64,000 nucleotides of DNA from JASMTM01 sp046483075 (GCA_046483075.1 JAWODV010000112.1:14518-78517); one strand, 5' to 3'. Numbered from the stretch's first letter, positions 53,731 to 63,059 are shown. Numbers and translations: made by a program. The notes: generated from the letters alone by a model not told the origin.

Positions 53731-54939
53731 GTGGATTTTTTGCAGTCTGGGGGAGATCAGTACTCTGCTCTAAATAAGAATGTCGTAACGCTTATATCAA
53801 AAGAGGAACTGCTGGAAAAGCTTAAATTAAATAGACCGCTGAGGATTAAATTGGGTGTGGATCCTTCAAGACCTGATTTACACTTTGGGCATGCTGTTGT
53901 GCTTAGAAAACTGCGAGAATTCCAGGATTTAGGGCATAAGGTGGTACTTATTATAGGAGACTTTACAGCTAGAATTGGTGATCCCAGTGGTAGATCAAAA
54001 ACCAGACCTATGCTTTCAAAAGAGGAAACAATGAAAAATGCACGAACATATACTTCGCAAGCTTATAAAATACTTGATAAGGAAAAAACAGAGCTAAGAT
54101 TTAATTCAGAATGGCTTGATCCTTTAAGTTTTGAGGATGTATTAAAACTCTCAGGGAAATATACAGTTGCCCGTATGCTTGAGAGAAACGATTTTTCAAA
54201 AAGATACAAAAGTAATGAACCGATAAGTGTATCAGAATTTCTCTATCCCTTAGCTCAGGCTTACGATTCTGTAATAGTAAAAGCTGATATTGAGATTGGT
54301 GGAGAAGATCAGCTTTTTAATTTTATCGTTGCAAGGAAAATACAGGAAGAATACGGACTGCAACCTCAATGTATCATGACTCTGCCATTAATTGAAGGTA
54401 CTGATGGACACCTAAAAATGTCCAAGAGTTATGATAATTACATTGCTTTTGATGACACACCGGACGACAAGTACGGAAAAATAATGTCCATTCCAGATAA
54501 TTTGATAACTAAATACATGCGATTATTGACAGATATTCCTGAGGAAAAAATAAAAGAAAATGAAGTTAAAATTAAGAAAAAGACTGCAAATCCGAGAGAT
54601 GTTAAGATGAAGCTGGCTTTTGAAATTGTCACATTTTTTCATGGTGAAAAATCAGCAAAAGAAGCTCAGGAAAATTTTATCAGTGTATTTAGAAAGAAAA
54701 AAGACCCTGAGAAAATGCCAGAGATTGAATTGAAGAGTGATAGAATAAATGTAATTGACCTGATGGTGAATTATACAAATATTCAGTCTCGCAGTGAAGC
54801 AAAACGCCTGGTTATGCAGAACGGGGTAAAATACAATAACGAGGTTGTTTCGGATATAAGCACCGATATTAATATTGCTGATGGAGATATTTTACGTATT
54901 GGTAAACGTCGGTTTTTCAAAATGAAGAAAATCGTGTGA
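53731..54939 (+). CDS. tyrS: Tyrosyl-tRNA synthetase
   Basis: This 402-aa class I synthetase carries the HIGH-type motif LHFGHAVVLRK (~50-60), the tyrosine-pocket IGDFTARIGDPSGRSKTR (~75-92), GGEDQLFNFIVARK, and KMSKS (~229). A C-terminal S4 domain (~335-402) binds tRNA. It matches the HFGH/KMSKS-type subgroup common in Thermotogota and cyanobacteria. The start is GTG 53731 directly after secG; TTG 53740 is possible. In T. maritima, as I recall, a tyrS gene also precedes the omp-alpha gene. Confidence 0.93.
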   Translation: MDFLQSGGDQYSALNKNVVTLISKEELLEKLKLNRPLRIKLGVDPSRPDLHFGHAVVLRKLREFQDLGHKVVLIIGDFTARIGDPSGRSKTRPMLSKEETMKNARTYTSQAYKILDKEKTELRFNSEWLDPLSFEDVLKLSGKYTVARMLERNDFSKRYKSNEPISVSEFLYPLAQAYDSVIVKADIEIGGEDQLFNFIVARKIQEEYGLQPQCIMTLPLIEGTDGHLKMSKSYDNYIAFDDTPDDKYGKIMSIPDNLITKYMRLLTDIPEEKIKENEVKIKKKTANPRDVKMKLAFEIVTFFHGEKSAKEAQENFISVFRKKKDPEKMPEIELKSDRINVIDLMVNYTNIQSRSEAKRLVMQNGVKYNNEVVSDISTDINIADGDILRIGKRRFFKMKKIV

Positions 54940-54943
54940 ACTC

Positions 54944-54973
54944 TTGAATACAGATACGATTTTCCTGTATAAT
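54944..54973 (+). promoter_or_regulatory. Promoter of omp-alpha
   Basis: TTGAAT (54944-54949), an 18-bp spacer and TATAAT (54968-54973) lie right after tyrS. The leader of ~54 nt carries AAAGGGGGTAGG, a strong ribosome site. Confidence 0.78.
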
Positions 54974-55033
54974 AAACTTGTGCATTAATTTACTAAAAAG
55001 AATCATTTGACATTTTGAAAGGGGGTAGGTTTC

Positions 55034-56569
55034 ATGAAGAAATTTGTTGTGTTAGTTTTCCTGGCCCTGGTGATGTCCGCTTTTGCTTTAGCAGTAAGCT
55101 TTTCGGATGTTCCTGAAGATCACTGGGCATATGATGCAGTTATGAAAACCACTTCTGCTGGATTGTTGAAAGGTTTTCCAAATGAAACATTCCAGGGGAA
55201 AGAGGCAGTTACAAGATATCAGCTGGCAGAAGTGCTTGGCAAAACATTGGATTATGTAGACTCTGGCGATAAGAAATTACAGGAAATCGTCTTTGCTCTT
55301 ACAAAGAAAGTTGCAAGTCTTTCTCTTGAAATCTCTGATTCAAAAAAGACAGTTGTTGATGTTAATAATGATATCGATGGTCTGAAGGACAGAGTTGGAA
55401 CACTTGAAACGGATATGGATGTAGTTTTTGATCAGGTAGATGCTAACGTATTTAACATCATGGAGGTCGAAAATAATGTATCTGCTCTTAAGAAAGACTT
55501 AGGTGATTTCATCACAGCTGGCGACTTTGAATACATGGAAAATGCAATTGACAAAATCAGCAGTGATTTATTCGCTATTAAGATTTCGAAAGCAGGTGCT
55601 CGAAGAGTAGATATGCTTGAAGAAAACTTTGATGCTCTTGATGAAAGAATGGGTGAAATCGAAGGAAAAACAGATGCGTTTGTAACATCTGAAAAGATGT
55701 CCCAAAAGATTGATTTCCTCTACAAAAAGATAGGTCTTACAGAAAACAAGCTAGATGATAAGTTAGTTGGATTAGAAGCAGAAATAGCACATATGAAAGA
55801 TGGTGTAATTGGACCAGCATTTGATCAGATTAATAGTAATGTTTATGCGATAACTAATCTTGAGAATGAAGTTAGCATGATAAATGCTGATATTGATGAA
55901 CTTACTGGAACTTACAACACAAATATAGGCAATCTTGAAAAGACACTTTCAAATTTACAGATAACAACAAAGTTCATCGGACAGGCCGTAGCTAATTTAA
56001 GTAATAAGTATGTAACGAAAGCAGAAATGGATGAATTTAATAGCAAACTAAATGTGGTTTATGATCAGATCGATGCTAATCTCTTTGATATTATGGATAT
56101 AGAAGATGAAGTAGTAAATATTAAAGAGAATTATGTAAAAGTCGAGGATCTTGAATCAGCAAAAGCTATGTATGATGAAATGTTCGAAGTGGCATTCGAT
56201 CAAATGGATTCCAATGTATTTGACATCTTGGATCTTGAAAGAGCAATTGAAGATATCAGAGAGAACTATGTTAGTGCAGAAGATTTTGAGTATATTGAGA
56301 ATGTCACAGACAAACTTAGTAGTAATCTTTTTTCTATAAAATTGGCTAAAGCTGACGCAAAAGATGTTAAAGCTCTGGAAGAGAAGGTTGATACGCTGGA
56401 AAGTGATGTAAATGAAAAAGTAGAATCTGTAAAATCAGAAAACGATACAGCTGTAAAAGAAGTTGACGAAAAGGTTGAAAAAGCCAGCAAAACAGCTAAC
56501 AGTTCCTTGTGGATTGGTTTAGCTGGTCTTGCAGTAGGTATAGCAGCACTGATTTTCGCATTGCAGTAA
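55034..56569 (+). CDS. ompA: Omp-alpha-type SLH/coiled-coil outer-sheath spacer protein
   Basis: This 511-aa protein fits Thermotoga Omp-alpha, a rod that bridges the cell wall and the outer sheath (toga). It has a signal peptide (1-19), an SLH domain (~22-75; FSDVPEDHWAYDAV, GFPNETFQGKEAVTRYQLA), a long coiled-coil region (~85-490), and a C-terminal hydrophobic anchor (ending WIGLAGLAVGIAALIFALQ). A motif FDQxxxNVFxI recurs four times (about residues 132, 264, 342, 388) and the FEYxENxxDKxSSxLFxIK block twice. SLH domains bind pyruvylated wall polymers. Next to it is the porin-like Omp-beta gene. Confidence 0.88.
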   Translation: MKKFVVLVFLALVMSAFALAVSFSDVPEDHWAYDAVMKTTSAGLLKGFPNETFQGKEAVTRYQLAEVLGKTLDYVDSGDKKLQEIVFALTKKVASLSLEISDSKKTVVDVNNDIDGLKDRVGTLETDMDVVFDQVDANVFNIMEVENNVSALKKDLGDFITAGDFEYMENAIDKISSDLFAIKISKAGARRVDMLEENFDALDERMGEIEGKTDAFVTSEKMSQKIDFLYKKIGLTENKLDDKLVGLEAEIAHMKDGVIGPAFDQINSNVYAITNLENEVSMINADIDELTGTYNTNIGNLEKTLSNLQITTKFIGQAVANLSNKYVTKAEMDEFNSKLNVVYDQIDANLFDIMDIEDEVVNIKENYVKVEDLESAKAMYDEMFEVAFDQMDSNVFDILDLERAIEDIRENYVSAEDFEYIENVTDKLSSNLFSIKLAKADAKDVKALEEKVDTLESDVNEKVESVKSENDTAVKEVDEKVEKASKTANSSLWIGLAGLAVGIAALIFALQ

Positions 56570-56600
56570 TCGTAATAATTAGCATAAAGCGCTCAGTCGT

Positions 56601-56630
56601 TTGGTTTTGGAGAGTTCTTTGTGCTAAAAT
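56601..56630 (+). promoter_or_regulatory. Promoter of omp-beta
   Basis: TTGGTT (56601-56606), an 18-bp spacer and TAAAAT (56625-56630) with an upstream TGC make an extended -10 promoter. AAAGGGGGTAAG follows as a strong ribosome site before ATG 56691. Confidence 0.6.
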
Positions 56631-56690
56631 TTAGGATAGTACGTGATTAATATTATTAACTCAAAAATCTCTTAAAGGGGGTAAGTGCAT

Positions 56691-57890
56691 ATGAAAAAGC
56701 TTTTGATAGTTTTGGTAGTTCTTATTTCAGTTGGTTTATTTGCTACAACTCAGGTAGAACTGAACCCTTGGGCTAAGGGTACAGTAACAGGCATGGTGAG
56801 ATTTGATAAAGATGGAAAGACAACATCGTTAGATCTAACAAATTTCGATTTTGGTTGGGGCTTCAGTTTACCACATGAGAACCTTACTTTAACCATCCAT
56901 CTTGATAATCCACTGCATAACTTAGATATTATTGATCTATCAGTAGAAAATGAATGTCTAGGCTTGATGTGGTATTCATCACAAGCATTCTCATCAGGAA
57001 CGGGTGAATTAGGTTGGTTTAGGTATCTTGATGATGGTGCTTCTGGACCACTTATGGTTATGAATTTCAAGAATGTTGGTTTGGAACTGGGAACACAGGA
57101 AGCTGCAGATGACAAGATTGCACTCAGAGCGACAAATATTCTTGATATGATTACCGTTGCAGCACAGGTGAAGTTAAATGTTTACACATTTGTTTCTGCT
57201 GCCGGTGAAGTTTATGTAACACCGATTGAGAACCTGAATCTTAAAGCAGGTTATGAGTATGACTCTAACAGATACTTCGCAGGCGCTGACTACACAATGA
57301 CAATAGCTGATATTGTTACACTCAACCCTTATGTATTCTATTCTACTGATTGGGGTCAGTATGCAGGATTAAGAGCTTCCCTGACACAGGGTATTTTCAG
57401 TGTTGATGCAGGTTATGAATATGACTTAGTTGCAAATAGTCATTTTATTGATGGCAAGCTTTCTGTTGATCACGATATTGCATCAGCATGGGTATACGGC
57501 GACGCAACATTCCCTGCAAATGCTTACACAGCACAGGTGCATGCAAGCACTTCACATACCTTTGGTCCTCTAACTGTATCAGCTGAAGTTGGTTCTGGTG
57601 ATTGGAAAACATGGTTTACAAATAGTCCAGATTACGGTAATTTGGTTACAGACTTTAAAGATATGAGTGCATGGGCAAAATTGTCCGTGACTCCACAATT
57701 AGGTCTTGGCGTTCTTGCAGACCCAACACTTGCACTTTCAGGCGGATACTATTTACTGGATAATACTTATGATGCTACTCTTGATCTTACGACAAAACTA
57801 TGTGATCTCCTAAACATTCATGCAGGTATAAGTTCGTTATTTGATCTTTCAACCTGGTTTGTCGAATTCTATTACACAATATCATTCTAA
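56691..57890 (+). CDS. Omp-beta-like outer-membrane beta-barrel protein
   Basis: This 399-aa protein has a signal peptide (1-20) and a mature part of alternating-hydrophobicity strands with many aromatic residues, ending FVEFYYTISF with the terminal Phe typical of outer-membrane barrels. Its place after omp-alpha suggests the toga porin Omp-beta. I see no other recognised domain. I chose ATG 56691, although a GTG at 56685 is in frame. A strong terminator follows, so it is probably transcribed by itself at a high level. Confidence 0.75.
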   Translation: MKKLLIVLVVLISVGLFATTQVELNPWAKGTVTGMVRFDKDGKTTSLDLTNFDFGWGFSLPHENLTLTIHLDNPLHNLDIIDLSVENECLGLMWYSSQAFSSGTGELGWFRYLDDGASGPLMVMNFKNVGLELGTQEAADDKIALRATNILDMITVAAQVKLNVYTFVSAAGEVYVTPIENLNLKAGYEYDSNRYFAGADYTMTIADIVTLNPYVFYSTDWGQYAGLRASLTQGIFSVDAGYEYDLVANSHFIDGKLSVDHDIASAWVYGDATFPANAYTAQVHASTSHTFGPLTVSAEVGSGDWKTWFTNSPDYGNLVTDFKDMSAWAKLSVTPQLGLGVLADPTLALSGGYYLLDNTYDATLDLTTKLCDLLNIHAGISSLFDLSTWFVEFYYTISF

Positions 57891-57908
57891 TTAAGTAACA
57901 AAATGAAT

Positions 57909-57938
57909 AACCCCGGCTATGTGCCGGGGTTTTATTTT
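57909..57938 (+). terminator. Terminator after omp-beta
   Basis: AACCCCGGC (57909-57917) pairs with GCCGGGGTT (57923-57931) around TATGT, followed by TTATTTT. Confidence 0.92.
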
Positions 57939-58433
57939 GCTTATATGAAAAGAGAATAGTTATAATGATCTGGATGGGTTAAAGAACTGAGCAGTGTAAA
58001 TATAAATTGTTAATGAATTAAAGTGCAGTAAAGATTTCTGGCATTGTAAAGTTGTACTAAAAAGAGGAAATGATTTGTCTCCAAGTAGTAGGGATTCTCA
58101 TAAAAAGAGAGATTCAGGGCATGAAGTTGAAAATAGAACACAATCGTTTTTAGTTAAAAATTAAGATAATAGAAAAAGAATAAACTCCTATTATATAACT
58201 CAATTTATTTTGCGGCAGTAAGCTGACATTACATAGAAGATAAGTATGTCTCCTGACTGCTATAAGAATCAGTTTATTCTGCTCAGTAATAAAACACAGC
58301 ATAACTTAGTTCAACCAGACAATACAAAACACTTATTTAGTGTATTTAGTTGGGTGAATCTGTTTGATTTGATGTTTAGTATAATCATATTGATAGGCGT
58401 TCGACCCTGGTGATTTGTTTGGAGGTAGATTGT
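57939..58433. other. 495-bp stretch without a recognisable gene
   Basis: All frames are broken by frequent stops. The sequence is AT-rich, with no tRNA, CRISPR repeat or clear riboswitch fold that I can see. A TATAAT at 58380-58385 near its end may be the -10 of the next gene, though no -35 is visible. It might hold a small RNA or a decayed gene; the sequence alone does not say. Confidence 0.35.
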
Positions 58434-58838
58434 ATGAAGATGATGCTTATTATATTGACTGATATTCTTTTACTCGCCGCAATAGCATTGTTGGCAATTT
58501 CTGCAGGAGGAGGTTTTTTGGGAAACCTTCTTGAGAAGGATCTTGAGTTCTCAGAAATATCTATCTGGTTTTCAGGTAATTTGTGTTTGCTTGCTTTTTC
58601 TTTACAGGTTTTTCTTACCATTTCTTATAAAAGAGTAGCAAAAGCATTTGTAATTGTAATGAGTTCTTCTGCTCTAATAATATATTTGTATGGTGTTTAT
58701 CAAAAGGGGCTTGGCTGGTTAGTACGTCCTCTGTACAGTCTCTTTGAGATTCAGAACGTGCCTTCTTTGCCTGGAATACTTATGCTTCTCTTTTTATGTT
58801 TGATACTTGCATTATCAGTAGTATTAAGCACAAAATAA
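58434..58838 (+). CDS. Small membrane protein of unknown function
   Basis: This 134-aa protein has four hydrophobic helices (about 2-22, 40-62, 66-84, 108-132) and short loops. ATG 58434 follows GGAGGT with 7-nt spacing, which supports a real gene. There are no conserved polar motifs that I know. It is convergent with the dpp permease genes. Confidence 0.6.
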   Translation: MKMMLIILTDILLLAAIALLAISAGGGFLGNLLEKDLEFSEISIWFSGNLCLLAFSLQVFLTISYKRVAKAFVIVMSSSALIIYLYGVYQKGLGWLVRPLYSLFEIQNVPSLPGILMLLFLCLILALSVVLSTK

Positions 58839-58842
58839 TAAA

Positions 58843-58880
58843 CGAGCCCTCGGGATAATCTGGAGAGCTCGCAATTATTT
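58843..58880. terminator. Probable bidirectional terminator between the small membrane gene and the permease gene
   Basis: CGAGC (58843-58847) plus CTC (58849-58851) pair with GAG (58863-58865) and GCTCG (58867-58871), with a one-base mismatch. On the minus strand TTTATTATTTT follows; on the plus strand CAATTATTTT follows. Confidence 0.55.
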
Positions 58881-58954
58881 TCATCTAATTAAAAATCAAG
58901 AAAGCAAATTAATACAGTACTTCGGTTATAACCGATCTATCATACTGCAGTGCA

Positions 58955-60622
58955 TTATATTCCCAATGCCCTTGGATCAAGCGCGTCTCTCAGCGCATCA
59001 CCGAGCAAGTTAAATGCCATAACAATTATGAATATAAACAGACCGGGTAACAATAACCACGGGGCCTCGGTCATAGATTTAATATTCTGTGCCTGACTGA
59101 GCATAAGCCCCCAGCTAGCTGAAGGTTCTGTGATACCCAAACCGAGAAAACTCAATCCTGCTTCACCAATTATATATTGAGGAATTGCAAGTGTTGCTGC
59201 AACTATTATATATGTTGAGGTATTTGGAATAATATGCTTCCAAATAATTCTTCTGTCAGGGTAACCCATAGCCATAGCAGCTTCAACAAACTCGTTAGAT
59301 TTTAAAGAAAGAACCATACCACGTATGACCCTTGACATACCGGGCCAGCCTATAAAACTCAAAATAACCACAATTAGTAAATAAGTAATATGAGGTGGCA
59401 ATCCTACAGGCAATATAGCACGTAATGAAATAAGCAAATAGAAACCAGGAATTGACATCAAAATTTCAGTGGACCTCATAGAAATCTCATCAGCCCAACC
59501 ACCATAATAGCCTGCTGATCCACCGATAAGGAGTCCTAATGTAAAAGTGATCATTATTCCCAGTATACCAATAGACAGGGAAATCCTTGAACCAAAGAGT
59601 ATTCTTGAGAAAACATCTCGACCGTAAGCATCTCCGCCAAACAAATGAACTTCTGCTGGTGTTTCAACACCAAAAAGATGAATATCTGATGGAATCAACC
59701 AAAGTAATTTGTATTTCCAGGACCTAATAAAAAACTTAATTGGAAATTTTCTCGTTTCATATTCAATTACATTAGGATTTTGAACTATCTCGAATAAATC
59801 AGGATCAATTTCAAATTCACTAAGGTAACTCCTTGCAAGCTCTAAATCCCCACCTTCAACATCCAGAACATCGTTAACAAGAATAATTGCTTCCTTCACA
59901 ACTTCTTTAATTTCATCTTTTGTTATTGCATAAATCCTATGTAATCGTGTCTCTGTTATAAGTTTGACCGGTTCACCAATCTCTTTCAAACCAGGATATT
60001 GCCAGGTAGGTAAGTTTTTAAGGTAATTTGGATCTTCACGTTCAGTTCTTAATGGTCCCTCCAAAATGCCTACTTCACTTAACTTCAATGACTCTACAAC
60101 TTTATATTCAGGTCTTGTTGTAAGTTGAGCAATGTTTCCCTCAGTATCTTCTGCATACTGGGTTGTTTTAACAACCAGATATACTGAGTTTACATTCTTT
60201 TCACCAATGGTAAATTCTTTAGTCTCGCCGGTTTGAAGGTCCTTTGCTGTAATGTGTTGTATTGAAGTCCCTTCTGCAAAAGTTGTTCTATATGTTTGTG
60301 GGTCTCTTTCTAAAACATATGGATATACATAAGGCCAGGTTAATTTTCCCTCTTCATCAAGCCATCTAATATTCGATGGAGGAGAGTACGATAAATCTTG
60401 ATTCTGTGCATAGGGATTGTATGGTGAAAGAAAATTAGCAAAAATCGCAACGAGATAAAAAATCAGGAGAATCCACATCGAAACGATACCAAGTTTATGT
60501 TTTTTTAAAGCTCGCCAAATTAGTTGCCAGCGATTTAAGTATTCAACTTCAAATAAATCTTCTTTTCTAACATCGCCTGACTGTTCATTTCTTTTATCTA
60601 TTTTTTTATTATTCTTTTTCAA
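58955..60622 (-). CDS. ABC transporter permease, OppC/DppC type, with a very large insert
   Basis: This 555-aa protein has the N-terminal OppC segment (KLGIVSMWILLIFYLV, ~43-62, then LSPYNPYAQN), and a normal permease core from about 327 (GGDAYGRDVFSRILFGSR) to the end, with the EAA loop EAAMAMGYPDRRIIWKHIIPN near 451 and ALDPRALGI at the end. Between them is an insert of about 250 residues facing outward, containing PPSNIRWLDEEGKLTWPYVYPYV and SDIHLFGVETPAEVHLFGGD. Usual length is ~300; a subgroup with a shorter version of this insert exists. The start is TTG, 12 bp after dppB. Substrate (peptide or sugar) unknown. Confidence 0.85.
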   Translation of the reverse strand: MKKNNKKIDKRNEQSGDVRKEDLFEVEYLNRWQLIWRALKKHKLGIVSMWILLIFYLVAIFANFLSPYNPYAQNQDLSYSPPSNIRWLDEEGKLTWPYVYPYVLERDPQTYRTTFAEGTSIQHITAKDLQTGETKEFTIGEKNVNSVYLVVKTTQYAEDTEGNIAQLTTRPEYKVVESLKLSEVGILEGPLRTEREDPNYLKNLPTWQYPGLKEIGEPVKLITETRLHRIYAITKDEIKEVVKEAIILVNDVLDVEGGDLELARSYLSEFEIDPDLFEIVQNPNVIEYETRKFPIKFFIRSWKYKLLWLIPSDIHLFGVETPAEVHLFGGDAYGRDVFSRILFGSRISLSIGILGIMITFTLGLLIGGSAGYYGGWADEISMRSTEILMSIPGFYLLISLRAILPVGLPPHITYLLIVVILSFIGWPGMSRVIRGMVLSLKSNEFVEAAMAMGYPDRRIIWKHIIPNTSTYIIVAATLAIPQYIIGEAGLSFLGLGITEPSASWGLMLSQAQNIKSMTEAPWLLLPGLFIFIIVMAFNLLGDALRDALDPRALGI

Positions 60623-60634
60623 AAAAACTCACCC

Positions 60635-61606
60635 CTATCTAAGTCTGTATCGAATTCTGGGATCAACCCAGGCGAGTAGTAAATCAGCAGACAGATTTCC
60701 AATAACTAACATCAATGATGCCAATAATAGCGAAGCCATAACCAAGAATAAATCCTGTGACGTTAGCGCTTCAATGACTAATCTTCCCATACCAGGCCAT
60801 CCAAAGACCGTCTCTGTTAGAACTGCTCCACCCAATAAAGCAGAAAGTGCATAACCAAACATAGTTATTAAAGGATTAATAGCATTTCTTACAGCATGGG
60901 TATAGATGACATTATTTTCTGGCATTCCTTTTGCTCTGGCAAAGATAACATAGTCCTGAGTCAACTTATCCAAGAGTTGTCCACGCATTTGTCTCATCTG
61001 TCCTGCTAAACCTGCGGTTCCAAGCGTAACAACAGGTCCGACAACGTGCCATAAATAATCTCCTAATTTGCCTATCATTGAAAGTTCATCGTGATTTAAT
61101 GAGATAATGCCACCAATAGGGAACCAGCCAGTTTTCGCTGCCATAAACAACCACAAAAGGGCAAAGAAAAAGTTAGGTATAGATAAACCTATAAAAGCAA
61201 AAACCGATAGACCCTGATCACTAGCAGAATACTGGTGCAATGCTGCATAAATTCCCAAAGGTATAGCAATACCCCAGGTAAATATCAGTGTTATTATACT
61301 GAGAAGTAATGTTGCACCCAATCTTCTCCAGATTAGATCAAAAACCGGAACATGATAAACAAACGAATAACCGAAATTACCTCGTAAAACTTCACCCAGC
61401 CATTTGAAATATTGAACAACAATAGGTTTATCAAATCCAAACTGCCGTTCCAGTACTTCAACCTGTCTGGCACTTACTGAGGGATTTAGTCTGTAGTTAT
61501 CCAAAAAATCACCAGGTGCTCCTGAGATTATCATAAAAGCCAAAACTGATACACCCAGTAACACGGGGATTGCAAGGATAAGTCTTCTTACAATGTATTT
61601 GAGCAC
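60635..61606 (-). CDS. ABC transporter permease, OppB/DppB type
   Basis: This 323-aa protein has six predicted helices and starts MLKYIVRRLILAIPVLLGVS, typical of DppB. VLTETVFGWPGMGRL and the end WVDPRIRYR are family signatures; the EAA loop has FARAKGMPENNVIYTHAVRNA. The start is GTG after AAGGAGGG. It lies between the binding-protein and dppC genes. No ATPase gene is nearby. Confidence 0.92.
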   Translation of the reverse strand: MLKYIVRRLILAIPVLLGVSVLAFMIISGAPGDFLDNYRLNPSVSARQVEVLERQFGFDKPIVVQYFKWLGEVLRGNFGYSFVYHVPVFDLIWRRLGATLLLSIITLIFTWGIAIPLGIYAALHQYSASDQGLSVFAFIGLSIPNFFFALLWLFMAAKTGWFPIGGIISLNHDELSMIGKLGDYLWHVVGPVVTLGTAGLAGQMRQMRGQLLDKLTQDYVIFARAKGMPENNVIYTHAVRNAINPLITMFGYALSALLGGAVLTETVFGWPGMGRLVIEALTSQDLFLVMASLLLASLMLVIGNLSADLLLAWVDPRIRYRLR

Positions 61607-61651
61607 TTTCTTCCCTCCTTGAGAAACTGAGAAAGTTTAAATGTAACTAAA

Positions 61652-61675
61652 GCGGGAGGGATACTCCCCTCCCGC
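61652..61675 (-). terminator. GC-rich hairpin between the binding protein and dppB
   Basis: GCGGGAGGG (61652-61660) and CCCTCCCGC (61667-61675) form a 9-bp stem with a 6-nt loop. On the minus strand it is followed by TTTAGTTACATT. Such hairpins usually protect the abundant binding-protein mRNA and reduce read-through into the permease genes. Confidence 0.65.
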
Positions 61676-61700
61676 GAAATAGAGAAAAAGTACCCCTATA

Positions 61701-62975
61701 TTATTCCTTCCAGATTCCGTACATGTGCCATAGTTGCCCTGCAAATGGATTTGGATCAGGATTGGCAAGATGTACGTTACCCTGGTGTACATAAAGATAA
61801 TTTTGTGCAATTGTGTAAATCATTGGTTGATTATCTGCACAAAGCATCTGGAATTCAGCAAAGAGGTCATATCTGTCTTCTCCAAAAGCACCAAGAGATT
61901 CAACATAAATCTCATGAATGCGTTTTTCCCAATCGAATTGCTTGTAAATTTCTTCAGATACTGTATCAGGTCTGAGTTCCGGTGAGTAATTCATGAAGTG
62001 AAGACCACCATCAAGTCTCCACACATTCCAGCCACTACCTGGATCTGAACCACCAGTTAGACCAATTATAACTGTATCAAAATCAGGTCCGAGAAGTTTC
62101 TGCACAAGTGTGTTGAACTGCATTGGAACAAAGTTAATTTTAATTCCAACCTTGCTTGCACTTTCAACCATAATGTTACCTATGGCTTCACGCACATTAT
62201 TTCCAACATTTGTTGTCATATTGAATTCAACACGGTTTCCATCAGCGTCTATTAAATTACCAGCGTTATCCCAGTCAAAGCCACCTTTTTTGAGTTCAAG
62301 CCTTGCCCTTACGATTGAATATTTATAAGGGAATTTCTCTTCAATTTCTGGATTGTAGAATCCAGAAGATGGAGGTACGGGACCATAAAGTGGTGTTCCA
62401 AGACCATTGTAAAGCGTTTCGATAACGCTTTCTCTGTCTAACAAGTAAACAAGTGCTCTTCTAAAGTTCACACTTCTGAACCATGCTCTCTTAGCAGGAT
62501 CCTGGTTAACTAGATTCATAGCTATGAAACTTGAACCGGTTACAGGTCCACCAGTACCTACTACCCAGCCTTCTTCTTCTGCCTGTTCGGCAATTCTTGG
62601 GAAGTTTTCGGCTGTTGGTCCGTAAATGTCACATTCTCCTGCCTCAAATTTCAAGAGTTCTGTATTGAGATCAGGAACAATCTGGAAAATTACTCTGTCG
62701 AGATATGGAAGCTTTACACCATTTTTATCAACAGCATAAAAATGGGGATTTCTTTCGAGTACTACTCTTGTGCCTTCTGAATATTCCACTGGAATAAATG
62801 GACCCATTCCAACAACGCTGTCAATTTCGTCAACTGTCCAGGCCTGCTGGTATGTTCCATTTTCCACTGCTTCGTTCAGCACGTGTTTTGGAAGAATACT
62901 TGTCCAGGCAACAGCTCTGAAGCCCCAGTAAGAAGGTGTAGACCAGGTGAAAGAAATCGTTGTGTCATCTACTAT
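61701..62975 (-). CDS. Extracellular solute-binding protein family 5 (5' part missing at a junction)
   Basis: About 425 C-terminal residues of a family 5 (OppA/DppA-type) binding protein are present. The frame reads through the GTG at 62882 and continues upstream as TIVDDTTISFTWSTPSYWGF, a normal domain I stretch, until about 62,970. There it changes to foreign sequence and hits a stop at 62997-62999. Typical signatures are YLPYLDRVIFQIVPD-like (VKLPYLDRVIFQIVPD), NFRRALVYLLDRESV and GPVPPSSGFYNPE. The signal peptide and lipobox region are missing. It delivers peptides or oligosaccharides to the adjacent permeases. Confidence 0.88.
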   Translation of the reverse strand: MVDDTTISFTWSTPSYWGFRAVAWTSILPKHVLNEAVENGTYQQAWTVDEIDSVVGMGPFIPVEYSEGTRVVLERNPHFYAVDKNGVKLPYLDRVIFQIVPDLNTELLKFEAGECDIYGPTAENFPRIAEQAEEEGWVVGTGGPVTGSSFIAMNLVNQDPAKRAWFRSVNFRRALVYLLDRESVIETLYNGLGTPLYGPVPPSSGFYNPEIEEKFPYKYSIVRARLELKKGGFDWDNAGNLIDADGNRVEFNMTTNVGNNVREAIGNIMVESASKVGIKINFVPMQFNTLVQKLLGPDFDTVIIGLTGGSDPGSGWNVWRLDGGLHFMNYSPELRPDTVSEEIYKQFDWEKRIHEIYVESLGAFGEDRYDLFAEFQMLCADNQPMIYTIAQNYLYVHQGNVHLANPDPNPFAGQLWHMYGIWKE

Positions 62976-63000
62976 CGTTCGCCAAATGACGAAATATTAA
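62960..63000. other. Probable chimeric junction between two genomes
   Basis: Left of here the DNA is AT-rich and codes on the minus strand for a binding protein interrupted in mid-domain. Right of here base composition rises sharply, and two convergent genes of different character appear. The exact break is between about 62965 and 62990. No transposon, att site, tRNA or direct repeat marks it. Confidence 0.75.
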
Positions 63001-63059
63001 TCGGTTATGGCCCTGATGGCAATGTTTATCTCGGGATTCATGTGAGGTGTCACGATTGA
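62970..63059 (+). CDS. 3' remnant of an unknown gene on the GC-rich side
   Basis: A plus-strand frame reads YYRSPNDEILIGYGPDGN and continues VYLGIHVRCHD before a TGA at 63057-63059. It looks like real protein sequence and runs toward the HtrA-like gene, as the end of a convergent neighbour would. Its start lies beyond the junction and is lost. Product unknown. Confidence 0.35.
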   Translation, partial: YYRSPNDEILIGYGPDGNVYLGIHVRCHD

